Made by a program: the position numbers and the translations under genes. The notes beneath the pieces were generated by a model. It was not told the origin of the DNA. It did no database searches and worked only from the letters and a program-made list of their open reading frames with translations. Shown one piece after another: positions 33,223 through 45,485 of a DNA stretch of 64,000 nt. This stretch comes from Hibiscus mutabilis (Eukaryota; Streptophyta; Magnoliopsida; Malvales; Malvaceae), in contig CM033718.1 in assembly GCA_019671005.1 (NCBI GenBank), positions 28,536,508 to 28,600,507 on the forward strand, given 5' to 3'. The stretch's first letter is position 1. The number at the start of each line of letters is the position of its first letter.

Positions 33223-34300
33223 ATCTTGGATTTGGAAGCCTTCAATCAAGTTGTTGCAAGAACTAGGAGCTCTAGACTCAATCAAGGAAGTTTGGGCAGA
33301 TCTGAAATTTCAAGAGAAAAGAGAAAGGATTTTCTTGAAATTTTCAGATTCAAGGCTGGAAATTTAAAGAAAGAAAGGCAAGATGAAGGATTAATGATAA
33401 GAAAAAAGAATATAAAAAAGATTGAGAAAGAGATAAGTAAAACAAATCTAAAAATTCCAGCTTTGTTTATGGAATTATGGAAGATGGTGTGAAGGTTGAA
33501 GATGAAGATGGCATGCGAATTGTTGATGTTGTTTTGTCCTCGGCACCCTCTTAGACTCAATTATCTAAGCAAGCAACCTCAAGCGGCTCTAACCCACCCT
33601 CCTAGACGCGATTATCTAGGCAAGCAAGAGTGTGAAGATGATCTCCCTCACAAGAACTCGTTGAACTTATGTTGAAGAAGACTTCGAAGGCACAGGTAAT
33701 CAGCACTTGCAAAAACAAACTCACTAAATATTTCATAAATCAAAGAAAATCTCCCTTACAATGATGGAGGCTTCATCCTTTTATAGGTGAAGGATAGACA
33801 AAGTAATTTAACTTCTACTAAAATAAGGAAAACCTAATCTAACTAAAAATAATAAAAAATAACAGCCTTTAAACTCCTTGTGCTTGTGTGGCAAGGAATA
33901 GGGTGATAAGGCAAGTGATAAGCTGATAAGGGCTGGGTGGTTGGTTCCTAAAGTATATAAAACCCTGAAAACATCAATTTAAATGATAATAAATATATTG
34001 GGCTAAGTTTAATTCGTCCGAAGCCTTATATGTTAGCATTTGGGCTGAATTTTACAAAATCCCGTAATAATCTTGTATCCAGTTTTCTGCATGCACAGTC
34101 TTTAGTAAATTGGACGTATCTTGAGTTCCCGATGTCCGATTGACGCGTTTCAAGATGCGTTGGAAAGGTAACTGAATGGCGGACAATTTGTTAGAAGACA
34201 ACTTGACTCAAAAATACCCGGATCCCATCCAAAAAACTCGTCGTAAGTTGGCTGACTTTCCAGACTTTACAAACAGATTCAATTTCTTGTCCAAGATGCA
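33223..34300. other. unresolved repeat block, possibly LTR sequence of a gag-only element
   Basis: There is no recognisable coding sequence; the frame 33226-33492 is Lys-rich and looks like chance. Two imperfect copies of CTATCTAGGCAAGCAA-type sequence lie at about 33553-33615. The segment borders the truncated Tat/Ogre element on one side and the gag-only fragment on the other, so it may be its 3' LTR. No end motifs were found. Confidence 0.35.
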
Positions 34301-36087
34301 TCATTTTTGACCTCCTATGCGTGCACTGTTTTGGCTTTTATTGTTTGCATCGAAAAAATTCAGCTTATTTTCTAATATTAGTAATTTGACCCCGCTCATG
34401 CATGTATCATTCCCCCACTCTTCAAAAGGATTCGTCCTCGAATCTAAATCGGTAATGAGAGAACAATCATCAACTTCAATTGAAAAGGCTTCTTCGTTGT
34501 ATGTGGAGTGATCTAATTGATCTCCTCTCAATGGTTTAATAAAATCCTGAAAAAATAAGACAACACTACTCGAACATTTGTAAGGATTAGTCAAAACAAA
34601 ATCACTTGTCGCGTTCTTTTTCTTGTCTTTTTCTTTTGGGATTTGTGTGACTTTTACCTCATATGTATTTTCACTCACCAAATTTGGGCCATTAATTTGA
34701 CTTTTTCACTCTAGGCCTCTTTACTCTCAGTCTTTTTTATCTCACATCCCATATCCCTCTCACAAAAATTATCATCAATGTACAATTTCTGTAGAGGATA
34801 AAGTGTTTCTATCGGAATGATAGGACAAGAATCAAATGAAGGGTTAGAATTACACTTACTTTCTTTGTGGGGAGGTGATGAGATTATAGCAAGTGGACCT
34901 ACTACTTCACATGAGGGATTAGAAGCATTGTCATCTTGTCTAATGTGTTCATTATCAGTATCCTCTTGTTTGAGTGTTTGTGTGTTTTCTGTCAACATGA
35001 GGATTTTTGTCTTGGTTTTGTCCAGTGACTTGGATGTTTCAGTTTTCTACTTTGGTCAACTTGAATCGAGCAAAGGTTTAGAAGAATTAGAATGAGATAA
35101 AGATTGAGTGGTACCTCTGTCATAGTGATAATTCTTCTGTCGATATCGTTGTCGATCTTTGATGCGCTTTTCGATTGTCATGGCGAATTGGAATGCCTCT
35201 TGAAGGGTGTAGTAGGCTTTGAGTTCAAGTACCTCAAGAATGTTGTCATTGAGTCCGATAACAATTCTAGTCATTGTATCCTCTTCATCCTCTTGTATGT
35301 CGGCTTTTTGCATCAATGATTCCATTTCTTTGAGATACTCATCAACAGTTTTGCAGCCTTGTCGGATCCTTTGTAACTTTTGTTTGATCTCTCATTGATA
35401 TAATGGGGGAACAAATCGTTCTCGCGTGACTTTTTTAAGTTCTCCCAATGAGGTTATCGTGGCTTCTCTATTGGGACGCCGATTGCGGACCAATTGGGAC
35501 CACCAAATGGATGTATATTCAGTGAATTCGAGAGTCAATAGTGGAACTTGATCCTCTTCGGGACATTGATAATGCTCGAATAGAAGATCAACTCCATTTT
35601 CCCAGTCACAATAAGCATCAGGGTCATACCTTCCTTGAAAATGTGGTACAATGATCTTTGGCTTGGCTAAGGTGTTTGTTGCTCGTCTTGGTTCTATGCG
35701 ATGATTGTGCCTATGTAAGGGGTTTTGGCGTCTATTCTGAATGGGAACAAGATTTGAACGTTTAGGCTCCTCAGTATCACTTGCGATAGTAGTGGTTTCT
35801 AATCTCCCAATGGTTTGAGTGATTGCGGTCACGACTGTATCAGTGTGCTCAAGCTTGGTTGCCAATGAGGTTACAGTCCGTTCAAGTTTATTGAGAGTAT
35901 CCGAAACTTCTTGAAGAGTCGCCTCATGTGGTTCTTCGTCGTTACTCATTTCTGACATCCGGAAACACTCAGATTTAAAAGGTAAAAAGCAAAAGAAAAC
36001 TAGAAATCTCACTAAACACTCTAAGGAATAAATATTTAGTGAGGCAAGTAAACCGATCTCGTGCTCTTTAAAGACATTCTCTGCCAC
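34301..36087 (-). pseudogene. Ty3-type gag without pol (gag-only element fragment)
   Basis: The minus-strand frame 36087-35392 has an N-terminal coiled coil, then the gag core KIIVPHFQGRYDPDAYCDWE and TSIWWSQLVRNRR, with RERFVPPLY at its end. It continues after a stop at 35325-35056 (TVDEYLKEMESLMQKADI is split across the break; RIVIGLNDNILEVLELKAYY). Downstream frames to 34301 are low complexity and end with DSRTNPFEEWGND. No protease, RT or integrase follows in 33223-34300. I recall gag-only plant elements (TR-GAG type) with a similar tail, so this may be one, but a truncated autonomous element is equally possible. Confidence 0.65.
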
Positions 36088-38399
36088 AAGTCAACAAGTT
36101 ACAATCGGAGTTTAATCCTAACAATGAGTTCTAATTGTACTAGGAGTCCAAGGAAAGGCTTGACACCAATTGAATATAGTTGCAAGAAAGAAGGATTGAA
36201 ATGCAACTTTTAGTCCTACTCACACCAGAAAATAAAAGGTGTTAAATTGCGTAATGGAAGAAAGAAAAAGCAAAACAAAGGGACTTAAGAAACTAATAGT
36301 AAAAAAATTAGTAGAGAAAGATGATAACCCCAAAACCCAGAAACAACTTGAAGAAAGAAATCCAATGTTGAATCCACTTCAATGTGATGCTTGTAGTGGT
36401 TGATGATGGTGATCTTGATGATTCTTGATGGTGGTTGGTGGCTAGGTATGAGCTTTCTCACTTTTCTTTCTTTTCTTTTTACAAGGTAAATAAACTGAAA
36501 ATAACGAAAATTGAAGAAGAAAAAATAATGAAAATAGGGTTAAAGTAGGGGGAACCAGATTGATAATGATCAACTCAAATGTGACCCCTTCCAAATTGTT
36601 AGACTTTAGAGAAAAACATTTCCCATATACCTAATTCTTTCCCATTTAAGTGGCTCTCTTTGCCTCACTAACTCACCAACCCAGTCTTTCCCACTTTTCT
36701 AATCTAGCATTAGAAGTCTGGAAATCCTTGAAGAAAGGTTAACCCTGATAAGCGGGGTGTATTCTGAAGACAAACTTCCCTTACTTCAATACTCGTATAT
36801 GATCAAAATGGTCTTTTAAGGCTTGTAATGGGGCTATGGTTCACGGCTATGAAGAAAAGGATATATAAGCTCAAATAAGTGTTTAATGGTGATGAAACCA
36901 ATGATCTTTTCTTCCAAGCAAAATTTTATTTATGCGCTCCTTGATCTGGATATGCTCAGAAGAAATACTCTTTTCTTTTTCGGATCACTCTAGACTGCAA
37001 TTTTTAGGTTTTCACCCTAGAGTTCATTTCTTTTCCTTGAATTCAAAAGTGATTAGTCCTCCACCACTCCTTTATATAAAGATTCGCAGAAGATCTCACA
37101 TTTGTCGCTTGTTTTTCTTGCACTTTTTTATCTTTGTACTTTCTCTTTCAACTACTTCAATCTTTTATGTCAACAATTTCCAACTTGATTTAATTGAATT
37201 TTGAACACAAACTTTCCACTATTTCTTTTCTTTTCTCTTTTTTCGCTTTCTCTTCTTTCTTCTTTCTCTTTCTTTTTTTGTCTTTCTTTTCTTTTTTGAC
37301 TGGATTTTGAATACTCGCTTTCATTCAACATGTCTCTCTTGCTTTTCTACTCAAAACATCCACTTTTGTTTCTTGTCCCTAACTCACAAGGCATTACTAT
37401 TATGGCACGATCAAAACCAAACATCTTTCACTTGCAAACAAACGTTCATCCTCTTTACCCCCAGTGTAGGAGTGATCCTTGGTTTGAGTTGAATCAAAAG
37501 AGAATCATCAAGCTCAAAGGGAACAATAAATGATATATTTTTTATTTTCTTTCTTTTTGAAGGGAGATGAAGGAATGCCAAATGTCCTCCCATAGACGGA
37601 TATCTTCAAAGAAAAGCAGTCTTAAGGTGGTAGATGTTTTGGGTTATCACTTTGTTCAAGGACCTTAGTCAACAATGCCTAAGAGGAGAATTCACTTAGA
37701 ATTTGTATTTGGGATTTTTCCGTGATTCCGGAACACTCATTAATGTCTTTTTATTGGCCTAAATAACTTAGAAGAGAGTTACATTTCAGAATTGATCTTT
37801 GAATTTGATTCACGATCACTCCTACAACTAATGTTCAAGGACCTGATAAAATGATAACGAAAATATATACATATAGGTGTGGAGAACAAAACTAACCTAT
37901 AGCAAGGAATAATTAAAATATTAAAAGAATCAACAAATGCAAAATGTTTTCCATTTGAGAAAAAATATGTGGGAAACAAGCATCTAATACAAATAAACCG
38001 AAATAGCTTCCCTTACAAAGGATCCCCAATGCTTACGGGCAAAAGCGATTGGGATGGTTCAGGGTATTATTCTGTAATGGTCATAAAACTACAGATAGAT
38101 CTCCTGTGGTTCAACTGCCAATCTTTATTCAAGGAAAGCTAGAGTTAAATTTTAGCCTCGATAATTCTTCATTTTTCCTTGCCAACACAAGGACATGCCC
38201 CTTCTTGCTTATCTTCTGATATCCTCATCGAATCTTGAAGTAATACTATTTTGCTTATGAGTTTCCTTGTTTCTTCAATCAATTGTCTGCTCTTTTCCAT
38301 AGAATATTCAATCATTTGCATGTGAAAACTAACAACATCCTCTAGACAGCGTGTAGATGAACTCTACTTTCAAGATGTTGATTGGATGTGTCGAAACTT
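36088..38399. other. non-coding block upstream of the gag-only fragment
   Basis: On the minus strand a degenerate primer-binding site TGGTGTCAAGCC (36168-36157) follows a possible LTR end, so the region above 36172 may be the 5' LTR of the gag fragment. CT-rich tracts lie at 37220-37290. No LTR start or coding region was recognised; the short frames at 36932-37593 have no family. Confidence 0.35.
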
Positions 38400-38447
38400 T
38401 TAACGGGCATGTCTGTTCGAGGTTTCTTCATTATCGGTTATTGGTTC

Positions 38448-39739
38448 TCAATTAGTTTCACTTTGCTCTTTATTCTCTTTCTTGATGTCTTTCAACACTT
38501 GACTTTCAGGTATTCTAATCGTTTTGACCCCAATCAGGTGACTACCTCTTGGGTTACAAATCTTAATGGACTGACCATCAGTGTCGACTCCCAAAATCCC
38601 CTGGTTTAGAAAGTTTTGGACTTGTCGCTTGAAAGTGTAACAGTCTTTAATGTTATAATCATGAACTTCGTTATGATGCTCACAGCTATTCTTGATGTTG
38701 TAACAACTTGGATGATATGGCTTTGAAGGTTTCACATGATGCGGTGAAGCTTCGAGCAACTTGAAGTACAACTCATGATAAGAGATATGAATAAGATCCA
38801 CTTTAGTCTTTGATTTTCAATTGTCAATAACACCTTGCATCTGACTTTGAGGTATTTTTCAGTAAAGGAAACCTTGAGGAGGTAGATGTCCAAACATTAC
38901 TCTGATTCTAGTAAACCCTAAACTGTAGCAGTTTATCCACAAAAGCCAGTTGTAAACTCTACCCTTTCTTTTTTATCTCAATTCTTCTAGCAAATGCTGG
39001 TCTTTTATGGAATCAGGCTTCTCCGTTCTCAAAACTTAAATGTCCATTCCTGATGAGGCCACTGACTATGTGTTTCAAAAATATACAATCTTCTACATAG
39101 TGACTGAAATCTCCACAATAATAACCGCAAACATTTTTGATACCATAAAAAGACTTATAAAACTTCGGTGGAACCGTCATCAACAAGTTATTCTACACAA
39201 GGTATGCAACATATCCAAATATGGCATTGGGATGGGAATAATTGTCTCATTTTCTTGCTATTTTGCACTTTTTGCCCCTCTTTTCTTTGACTAAGGTAAT
39301 TCCATTGTGAGCAAATTTCTAGAATCAATTGAATCCTTGGCTTTCATGACTTCGGAGAAATATTCTAGAAGCGTATGTGGTTCTATAACTCTGTTAGACT
39401 CATCTTGTTCTTTAACAGTCTCATAACCTTTGCACAATACAGGTCTGGAGCAAACAACAAAATTTTGGCTTTACTCGGTCCTCTTGTCTTTGTGTCTTTG
39501 ATGACATCCATTTTGGCTCTGTCAAATCCTGTTAGTGTACCAAGGCTTGGAATGTTATCTCCAAAGCTTATTTCCAAATTCTTTGAATCGCTGGCCAACA
39601 CCCTGACTGTACTACTCTGAACCTTTTTTTGGAACTGATCTTTTAGGTTGAACCCTTGTGTGAGATAAGTTTTCATCTTGATCACCAATGTTAGTATTTC
39701 TATCTGGAACTTTTTCCCTCTCGGCCTTCCTGATTCCAA
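38448..39739 (-). pseudogene. gag fragments of the third Tat/Ogre element
   Basis: Two zinc-knuckle-like motifs are visible on the minus strand: CGYYCGDFSHYVEDCIFLK at about 39135-39079 and CEHHNEVHDYNIKDCYTFK at about 38684-38628. Both are followed by a hydrophobic VQNFLNQGIL-type helix, as in the other two elements. The frames 39739-39383 and 38801-38448 are separated by stops and frame changes. Confidence 0.65.
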
Positions 39740-40099
39740 GCAATGTGGTAGCTTAAGTTACCACCTCGTTCTGGGACTGATCAATTCTTTGCTCCATGCT
39801 ACCCAAGCGGTCCTCAACAACTTTCTGAGGTTACCTCATCCTAACAAGCTTATTGTCCATGTTTCTCAAAATATTTCTTTTCAACTTTCACACTATTATC
39901 CGAAAAATAATGCAATATTATTTACAATAAATGCGATGTTATTTCAAAAAATAATTTTATTTGAAAAGAATGCAATATTATAGGACATGTTTTTATTTCA
40001 AAAAATAATGCAATATTATCCTAACAGTGCACGAATGCACGAGGTATCGATTTCAAGGACATGTTTTTATAGCAACATTCATTAGCCAAAAGATCGAAT

Positions 40100-40730
40100 A
40101 CAAGAAATAGACAATCCAATTACAAAAAGCATTTCACCCTATCTCCTAGATTAATCACTTCATTCAGCATTTGGGTCTGCGTATTCTTGCTAAGTGTCGA
40201 TACGGGGGTGTTATTATAGGTTCATGGCTTCATTGGATAGAATATACACCAATCGGGTGATTCCCCATACTTGGCTTCTAAAGCTGATCATTTCATTATT
40301 CTGTCTCTGGGTAATCTAGGTGGCTTGCTTTTTAATGCGTTGTCCCCTCATTTTAGAGCCTTCTTAAAACTTACAAGCTGACCTTTTAGATGTTGTATGA
40401 TATTTTCCAATCATTTCGCCTTTTTTTCAGCTCTTTCATCTTCTTGCTAAAAAAATTAACTTCCCCTCGCTATGCTACCCCTTTGATGACTTTCCCTAAC
40501 TTTGGAACTTGTGATGACAATTCTGGATTCAAAGCTTGTTCTTCCTCTAATTTCTGTTCAGTCTGGTTGTTCAAATCCACTAATTCTTGAATCTTCTCTC
40601 TCGTTGCCCTTTTAACACCTTCATACAACTTCTTGTAGCTGTTTGCCTCTTGACACATCTTTCCAATTAATACTACCCCTTTCTTACACTGAGTCTTCTC
40701 TGACCAAGTCCACACCGTCATATTGCCTTC
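40100..40730 (-). pseudogene. ORF1 coiled-coil fragment of the third Tat/Ogre element
   Basis: The minus-strand frame 40721-40470 is a Gln/Glu/Lys-rich coiled coil (YKKLYEGVKRATREKIQEL, QTEQKLEEEQAL). It sits between the leader and gag, where ORF1 lies in the other elements. There is no globular N-terminal domain, so only part of ORF1 remains. Confidence 0.5.
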
Positions 40731-41437
40731 TCTTTGTTTATCAGACCCTCCAGGTATTATGATTGTTGCCTACTCAACTGACCCTTGAATCGATACCTCT
40801 GAGTATGCAAAATGATTTCAGATATATGAAAGAAGACAACAAAAGAAAAAAAACAAAACAAATAAAATAAAATAGTGTCAGTATGGTAAAATAATATTAA
40901 AGGCAAAAATTAAATTGATAAAATAAAGCATGTTATATTGAGCAAAGAGAATAACCAGAGAATCGTATTTAAACCAGCAACACCTTGTCCTAGGTAGGAT
41001 TTGGCTCTAGTGAGGCAGGCTTCTAGATTGCAGCATATGATTTGCGTTCTAGACTCTGGGTACCCAAATTTTCGTTACTGTCTACTATGACAGCAAGACA
41101 TATCGATTCAGGAGTATACGACCCCTTATATCGGAGGCGTGTACCTTACGTTGTATAAGGTTAGTATACCAGAAAAAAGACAAAATTCTAAAAACGGAGG
41201 TGAGAGCCTCACGTCAGATCATGTCTCGCTCCCACTTAATGGTAAAAAAGGCCGGGTAGAAGGCTATGCATGAATGACAGATATATCATACACAAAAGCT
41301 ACCTCTATTCTTTCTAAAAATTCATCTAATAATTATTAGAGAAATTAAATTCAAATTACCTTCTAAATGCAAAAATGCTACGTAAAATTAATTAATTAGG
41401 CTTGACTCTCAATATCTCTCCAGCATAATTGCCAAGC
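40731..41437 (-). promoter_or_regulatory. 5' leader and decayed primer-binding site of the third Tat/Ogre element
   Basis: The minus-strand sequence TGGCAATTATGCTGGAGA (41434-41417) matches the primer-binding site at 23-40 in 13 of 18 positions, and four of the five differences are transitions. It is followed by GAGAGTCAAGC, which also follows the first element's site (about 73-83). The rest of the leader has no coding sequence. Confidence 0.65.
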
Positions 41438-43975
41438 TTTCGCGACCATTTTTAACCAGGGTGTGAAAATAGCCTGGCGATTTATTTTTCAAAATAGGGG
41501 TTTGACCCTTTTTACTTCATTTTATCTTGAAATTTTAGTTTTCTTATTAAATCAGGTTTTTTCATTTAATTAACCACAAAATTTTGATTTTCGTTTCATT
41601 TAATCTTAAAAAACATTTGGAGTCGCCATCGGTCACTTTGGTAGACCGGACACCATAAAAACAACCAAAGATTCGTTTCTTTAAAATTTAAGTTCGGGAG
41701 TCGGTTACGTATGGGGAATTATTAGCACCCCCCACAAACGCCCGTTATCGGTACCTTTTAATTTTACGTGGCATTTTGCCATTTCAAATAATAATTTGAA
41801 TTTAATTTAACCATAATTATTAATTGGATTTTAATTCCAAATGGAAATATTCTTTTATAAGGAAATTCATTTTTGAGCGAATATGAGATTAGAAGCACCC
41901 AATTGCTTTAGGGCACCTCGATTCATATTCAAAAATATATCCCAACATAAAAGGTTTGGATGCATGACCGGTTATCGTTTTGTCAATTTTAAGTTCTAAC
42001 TTAAAGGCTCTAATTAACTAAGTAGTTTTAAGGCTATGAATAGTGTTAAATTTAGGGTGCTTATGAAATAACACCTAATTTCTTGGGCACTACTCATATT
42101 AAAACCCTAAATTGTACAATATTCCTAAATTTATTAGCGAATCTAAGTAATTAAAGTACTAGCACTAATTAAGGCTTTAATTCGATTAACTATGTTAATT
42201 TCATATTCTAAGTTAAAATGAGTACCAAATGTTCTACTTAAAAGTCCCCTTGAGTAACATCTCATTTCATTACACACTATCCAACTTAAGACTTCAAAGC
42301 TTTCCTTTCAATACTCATTTATTTTCTAGAATTATCTCTCCTAATTTAATTATTTTATTCTTATTAAAGAACTTAGTATCTAAGGCTCTAACAATTATAT
42401 CAAAGTGAATTGAATTATCTAACAATATACTATATGTTATGTTAAAAACTATGCATCAATCAAACATTAATCAAACCTATTAGCTTAACAAAGGAAATTA
42501 GGGACTAAATTGGATTATTATCAAAATTGAAGAACCAATTTACAAAGAAAAAGTGACTAAAATGAACTTTATTGAAAATGAAGATTCACAATATAAGAAC
42601 ATAAGGAAAAGGGCGCAGGCCCAGGCGGGGGTTCGCGGGTCTCTTCGGGGATTTGCGGGCTTTATGACCCGAATACCTTGCCTATTTAAAGGCATTATCA
42701 TATTCTCGTTATCTTTTTTTCTTCTTTTTTTGGATTTTCACTCTCTCTCTAACTCTCACTCTCTCACTCTAAATTCTCTACAACAAACACTGTTTTTCTG
42801 AAAAGCAAAACAAAATGGATCTAAATCCATCATTTTCGTATGAACACTCATCTTTGTTCTTTAACTTTTACGAAGAACACAAAATTTCGACCATGAACCG
42901 CCTTGCCTACCGCCGCTTGATTTTCCACAACCAAGCTCCAGTCTTTCTTATCCGTTCGTCGGCAGCCGTAGACGATGTCGGCCGCCACTCCGGCCACCAT
43001 TTCGGCAACCGCTTGAGCCCAAAAAAATCATCGAAAATCCCTTTCTTCTCAAATATAACCTTAAACCTAACCCGATTCAAAAGAATCTCCCTTCTTCCCC
43101 TTCAAAACCGAACCTAAGCTACCTAGATTCAATAGAATCCACCCTAGTTCTCCCACCTAGGTTACTTGTAAACCCACTTTTCAACTCTTCCCTTGCTCAA
43201 AAAACAACTCTGACCGTCGCTCTCGTCTCATTTTCAACCTCAACAATCTCTGACTGTCGTGAATAAGATTAGAACCACTCTCCCCTTTTTTCTTTTGTTT
43301 ACTATTTTTTTATATTTTTGATCTAATGTTTTTTCATGTTTGTTTCACATGAAAAATGAAAAGGGAAAGAATTACCTTCAGGCGGTGTAATTACAACAAC
43401 GATTGAACTTTCTAATGAAGAACGTGCTTCTTCGGCGACTCTTCAGATCCCTCGACGATCCGGCTTCCAAGAAGGTAAGCTTTCTCTCTCCTCATCATTA
43501 TTATCTAATATTTCTTGGTTATTATTATTATTATTTTCATTGATATTAATGAATTTGACAAAAGTTTCTCTCTCTTATTTATAGGGGTTGACCCACCGAC
43601 GTTATGATGACATCATGGTGATGACATATGCCAACTAAGCGGGAGAAAGCACATGATCCGCGTGAAGGGGAAATGGACCAATCAGGGCCTGTCACGTGGC
43701 AATTTTTGAGCGGGAAACTTAAGAATATGATGTTTTTATGTTTGTTTGGGTTGGCTTTATTGAATTTGGGCGAGATGGCTATTTAAAAGAGGATTTTGGA
43801 TTGTAAAAATAATTTGAGCTTTTGAAATGAAATTTGAGCCTTGTATTTATGTACAATGGACATATATCTATGTAAATGGACATTTATGGACTATTTATAT
43901 TTATTTTAAGTTTATATTTTTTATCTAATTATTTATTTATATATACTCATACTCGGGTAAAATTAAGGTATTACA
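41438..43975 (-). repeat. 5' LTR of the third Tat/Ogre element
   Basis: On the minus strand the LTR starts TGTAATACCTTAATTTTACC (43975) and ends near GGTCGCGAAA (41438), 2538 bp. It shares the start (ACCCGAGT), the end region (GGAGTCG, TTAGCACCCC) and a GC-rich patch with the LTR at 21791-24030. A sense TATA-like box lies at 43575-43585 (minus) and an antisense one at 42683-42690 (+). The + frame 42815-43117 inside it has no known family. The outer flank is TTGTT (43976-43980). Confidence 0.7.
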
Positions 43976-44640
43976 TTGTTCATATTGTTTCGGGCTTTCA
44001 TAATAAGTGGGAAAAATGATAAATTTACACCTTTTTGGACATGAGTATATGGATTGGTTTCAAAATCAAACCCTTACATATTTTAGAGTAATAGAGGTCG
44101 GTGGTTAAGTCTGAAAACAAATGAACGGGCCTCTCTTGTACTGTTTGTTTTGGAAACAATAAAGAAAAAAGTAAATTGGACAGGGATAGTATGATTAATT
44201 TTCCTCGTGTTCCTAGACTTCAACGCCCAATCAGAGCCACGGCAGCCATGGAAGCATATCAAAGTGTAGGCACAAGCACAGTCCGTAACACCTCGTACCC
44301 ACCGATAAAATACCTTTTTCGTGGAGATAGGTGTTGGTTATGATGAATACGGGTTCGTCTATTTCCATGGGTTCTTTTATTTTTATTATTTGACTAAAAA
44401 ACCTTCGACCGGAAGAAAAAGAAAAATAAAGATTTACACTTTTAAATTAAAGATTTAAAATAATATTTAAATCGATAGAACTAAATTAAATTGATAAGTT
44501 GTATATGTTTTTAAATTAAAAATTTATTAAACCAAGTTACATTATTATTTCTATTAATTTTAAATGGTAGAGGTATAAAATAAAAATAAAATGTAATAGT
44601 ATGTTCTATTTTATCAAAAATAATTAATTGAGTACAAAAA
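43976..44640. repeat. copy A of an intergenic repeat also found at about 54340-55545
   Basis: From GTTCATATT (about 43978) onward, the sequence matches 54340-54640 (CACCTTTTTGGACATGA, ATGGATTGGTTTCAAAATCA, ACGGGTTCGTCTA) and then 55310-55545 (GAAGAAAAA, AATAATTAATTGAG). The third Tat/Ogre LTR begins right at its left end, so that element probably inserted into this repeat. Confidence 0.65.
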
Positions 44641-44759
44641 TAAAAACACAGATACAAGTGGTAGGTAGTTTGTTTTTTATTTCATCTTATCATTTTGTCT
44701 TTGAAATCTAATGAACTTTTTGTAAATAAATATGATAATTCATATGAACTTGAAATCTT

Positions 44760-45260
44760 TTTAGTGCTCCTATTTATACTTCTACACTAAAAATAATTAG
44801 GTTTGTGATTTAGGGTTAAGATTTAGGGAATTAAGGTATGGTGTATTTTGAGGATTTAGGGTTTTGAGTTTAACATTTAAAATTTAGGGTTAGAACATAG
44901 GATTTAATTTTTAGTGTTGGGGGCATAAAACTAAATAGGGCACACGATTTTTGTTCATATGAACTCAGTTAAACAAGAATTAAATCTCCTAGCCTTTTTT
45001 GGTGCACTATTTATGTCCCACATTAAAAAATAGGTTTAAGATTAGAGTTTAGAAATTTTGAGTATGGTGTATTTTTATGCTCCTACATTAAAATATTAGG
45101 TTTAAGGTTTATGGTTAAGGTTTAGAGTTAGAGTTTATGATTAGGGTTTAGAAAATTAGGGGTAAAATGTATTTGTTAAGGTTTAAAGTTTAAGGCTTAA
45201 AATTGTTAAAATTTAAATTTTTTAGTGTTAGACATATAAAGAAACATTTAAAAGAGACAT
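44760..45260. repeat. two or three diverged tandem units rich in TTTAGGG-like words
   Basis: Units share TTTTTAGTGTT...CATATAAA / CATAAAACT and end with ACTTTTGTTCA or ATTTTTGTTCA (about 44945 and 45265). Between these are degenerate GATTTAGGGTTAAG-type strings. The words resemble the plant telomere repeat, but they are irregular and dispersed. No coding sequence was found. Confidence 0.5.
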
Positions 45261-45485
45261 GCGACTTTTGTTCAAACAAATCTTTTATCACCAAAATATT
45301 TAAATTGGTTTTAAATAACAATTATCGCAACAAAAATATTACATTGGTTTTGGTAGTTTAAAAACTCCATAGAATACATAGAACATAAGACGTATGACTT
45401 ATTCACAAACAGTAAGATTGATTTTCCCCAAATTATTAAAACTTCCGGATTGCAACTTTGATGTTCATTCAACATTAAACTTAAA

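Larger units (their letters stand above)
38400..43975 (-). mobile_element. third Tat/Ogre-type element, minus strand, 5' half only
   Basis: The minus strand has a 5' LTR (43975-41438), a decayed primer-binding site, a leader, an ORF1 coiled coil and gag zinc-knuckle motifs. Protease and everything beyond are missing. It has its own gag, so it is not the missing half of the element at 21791-33222. It is the most decayed of the three. Confidence 0.72.

Noticed and set aside
33226..33492. Lys-rich 88-residue frame
   Set aside because: Low complexity, no domain, and flanked by repeat debris on both sides.
42815..43117. 100-residue open frame as a gene
   Set aside because: It lies antisense within a Tat/Ogre LTR, has no family and no conserved counterpart in the other LTR.
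21791..43975. Second and third Tat/Ogre parts being two halves of one element
   Set aside because: Both contain gag with two zinc-knuckle motifs and their LTR ends differ, so they are separate insertions.
44760..45260. Interstitial telomere repeat
   Set aside because: TTTAGGG-like words are irregular and mixed with other sequence; there is no tandem run of the 7-mer.
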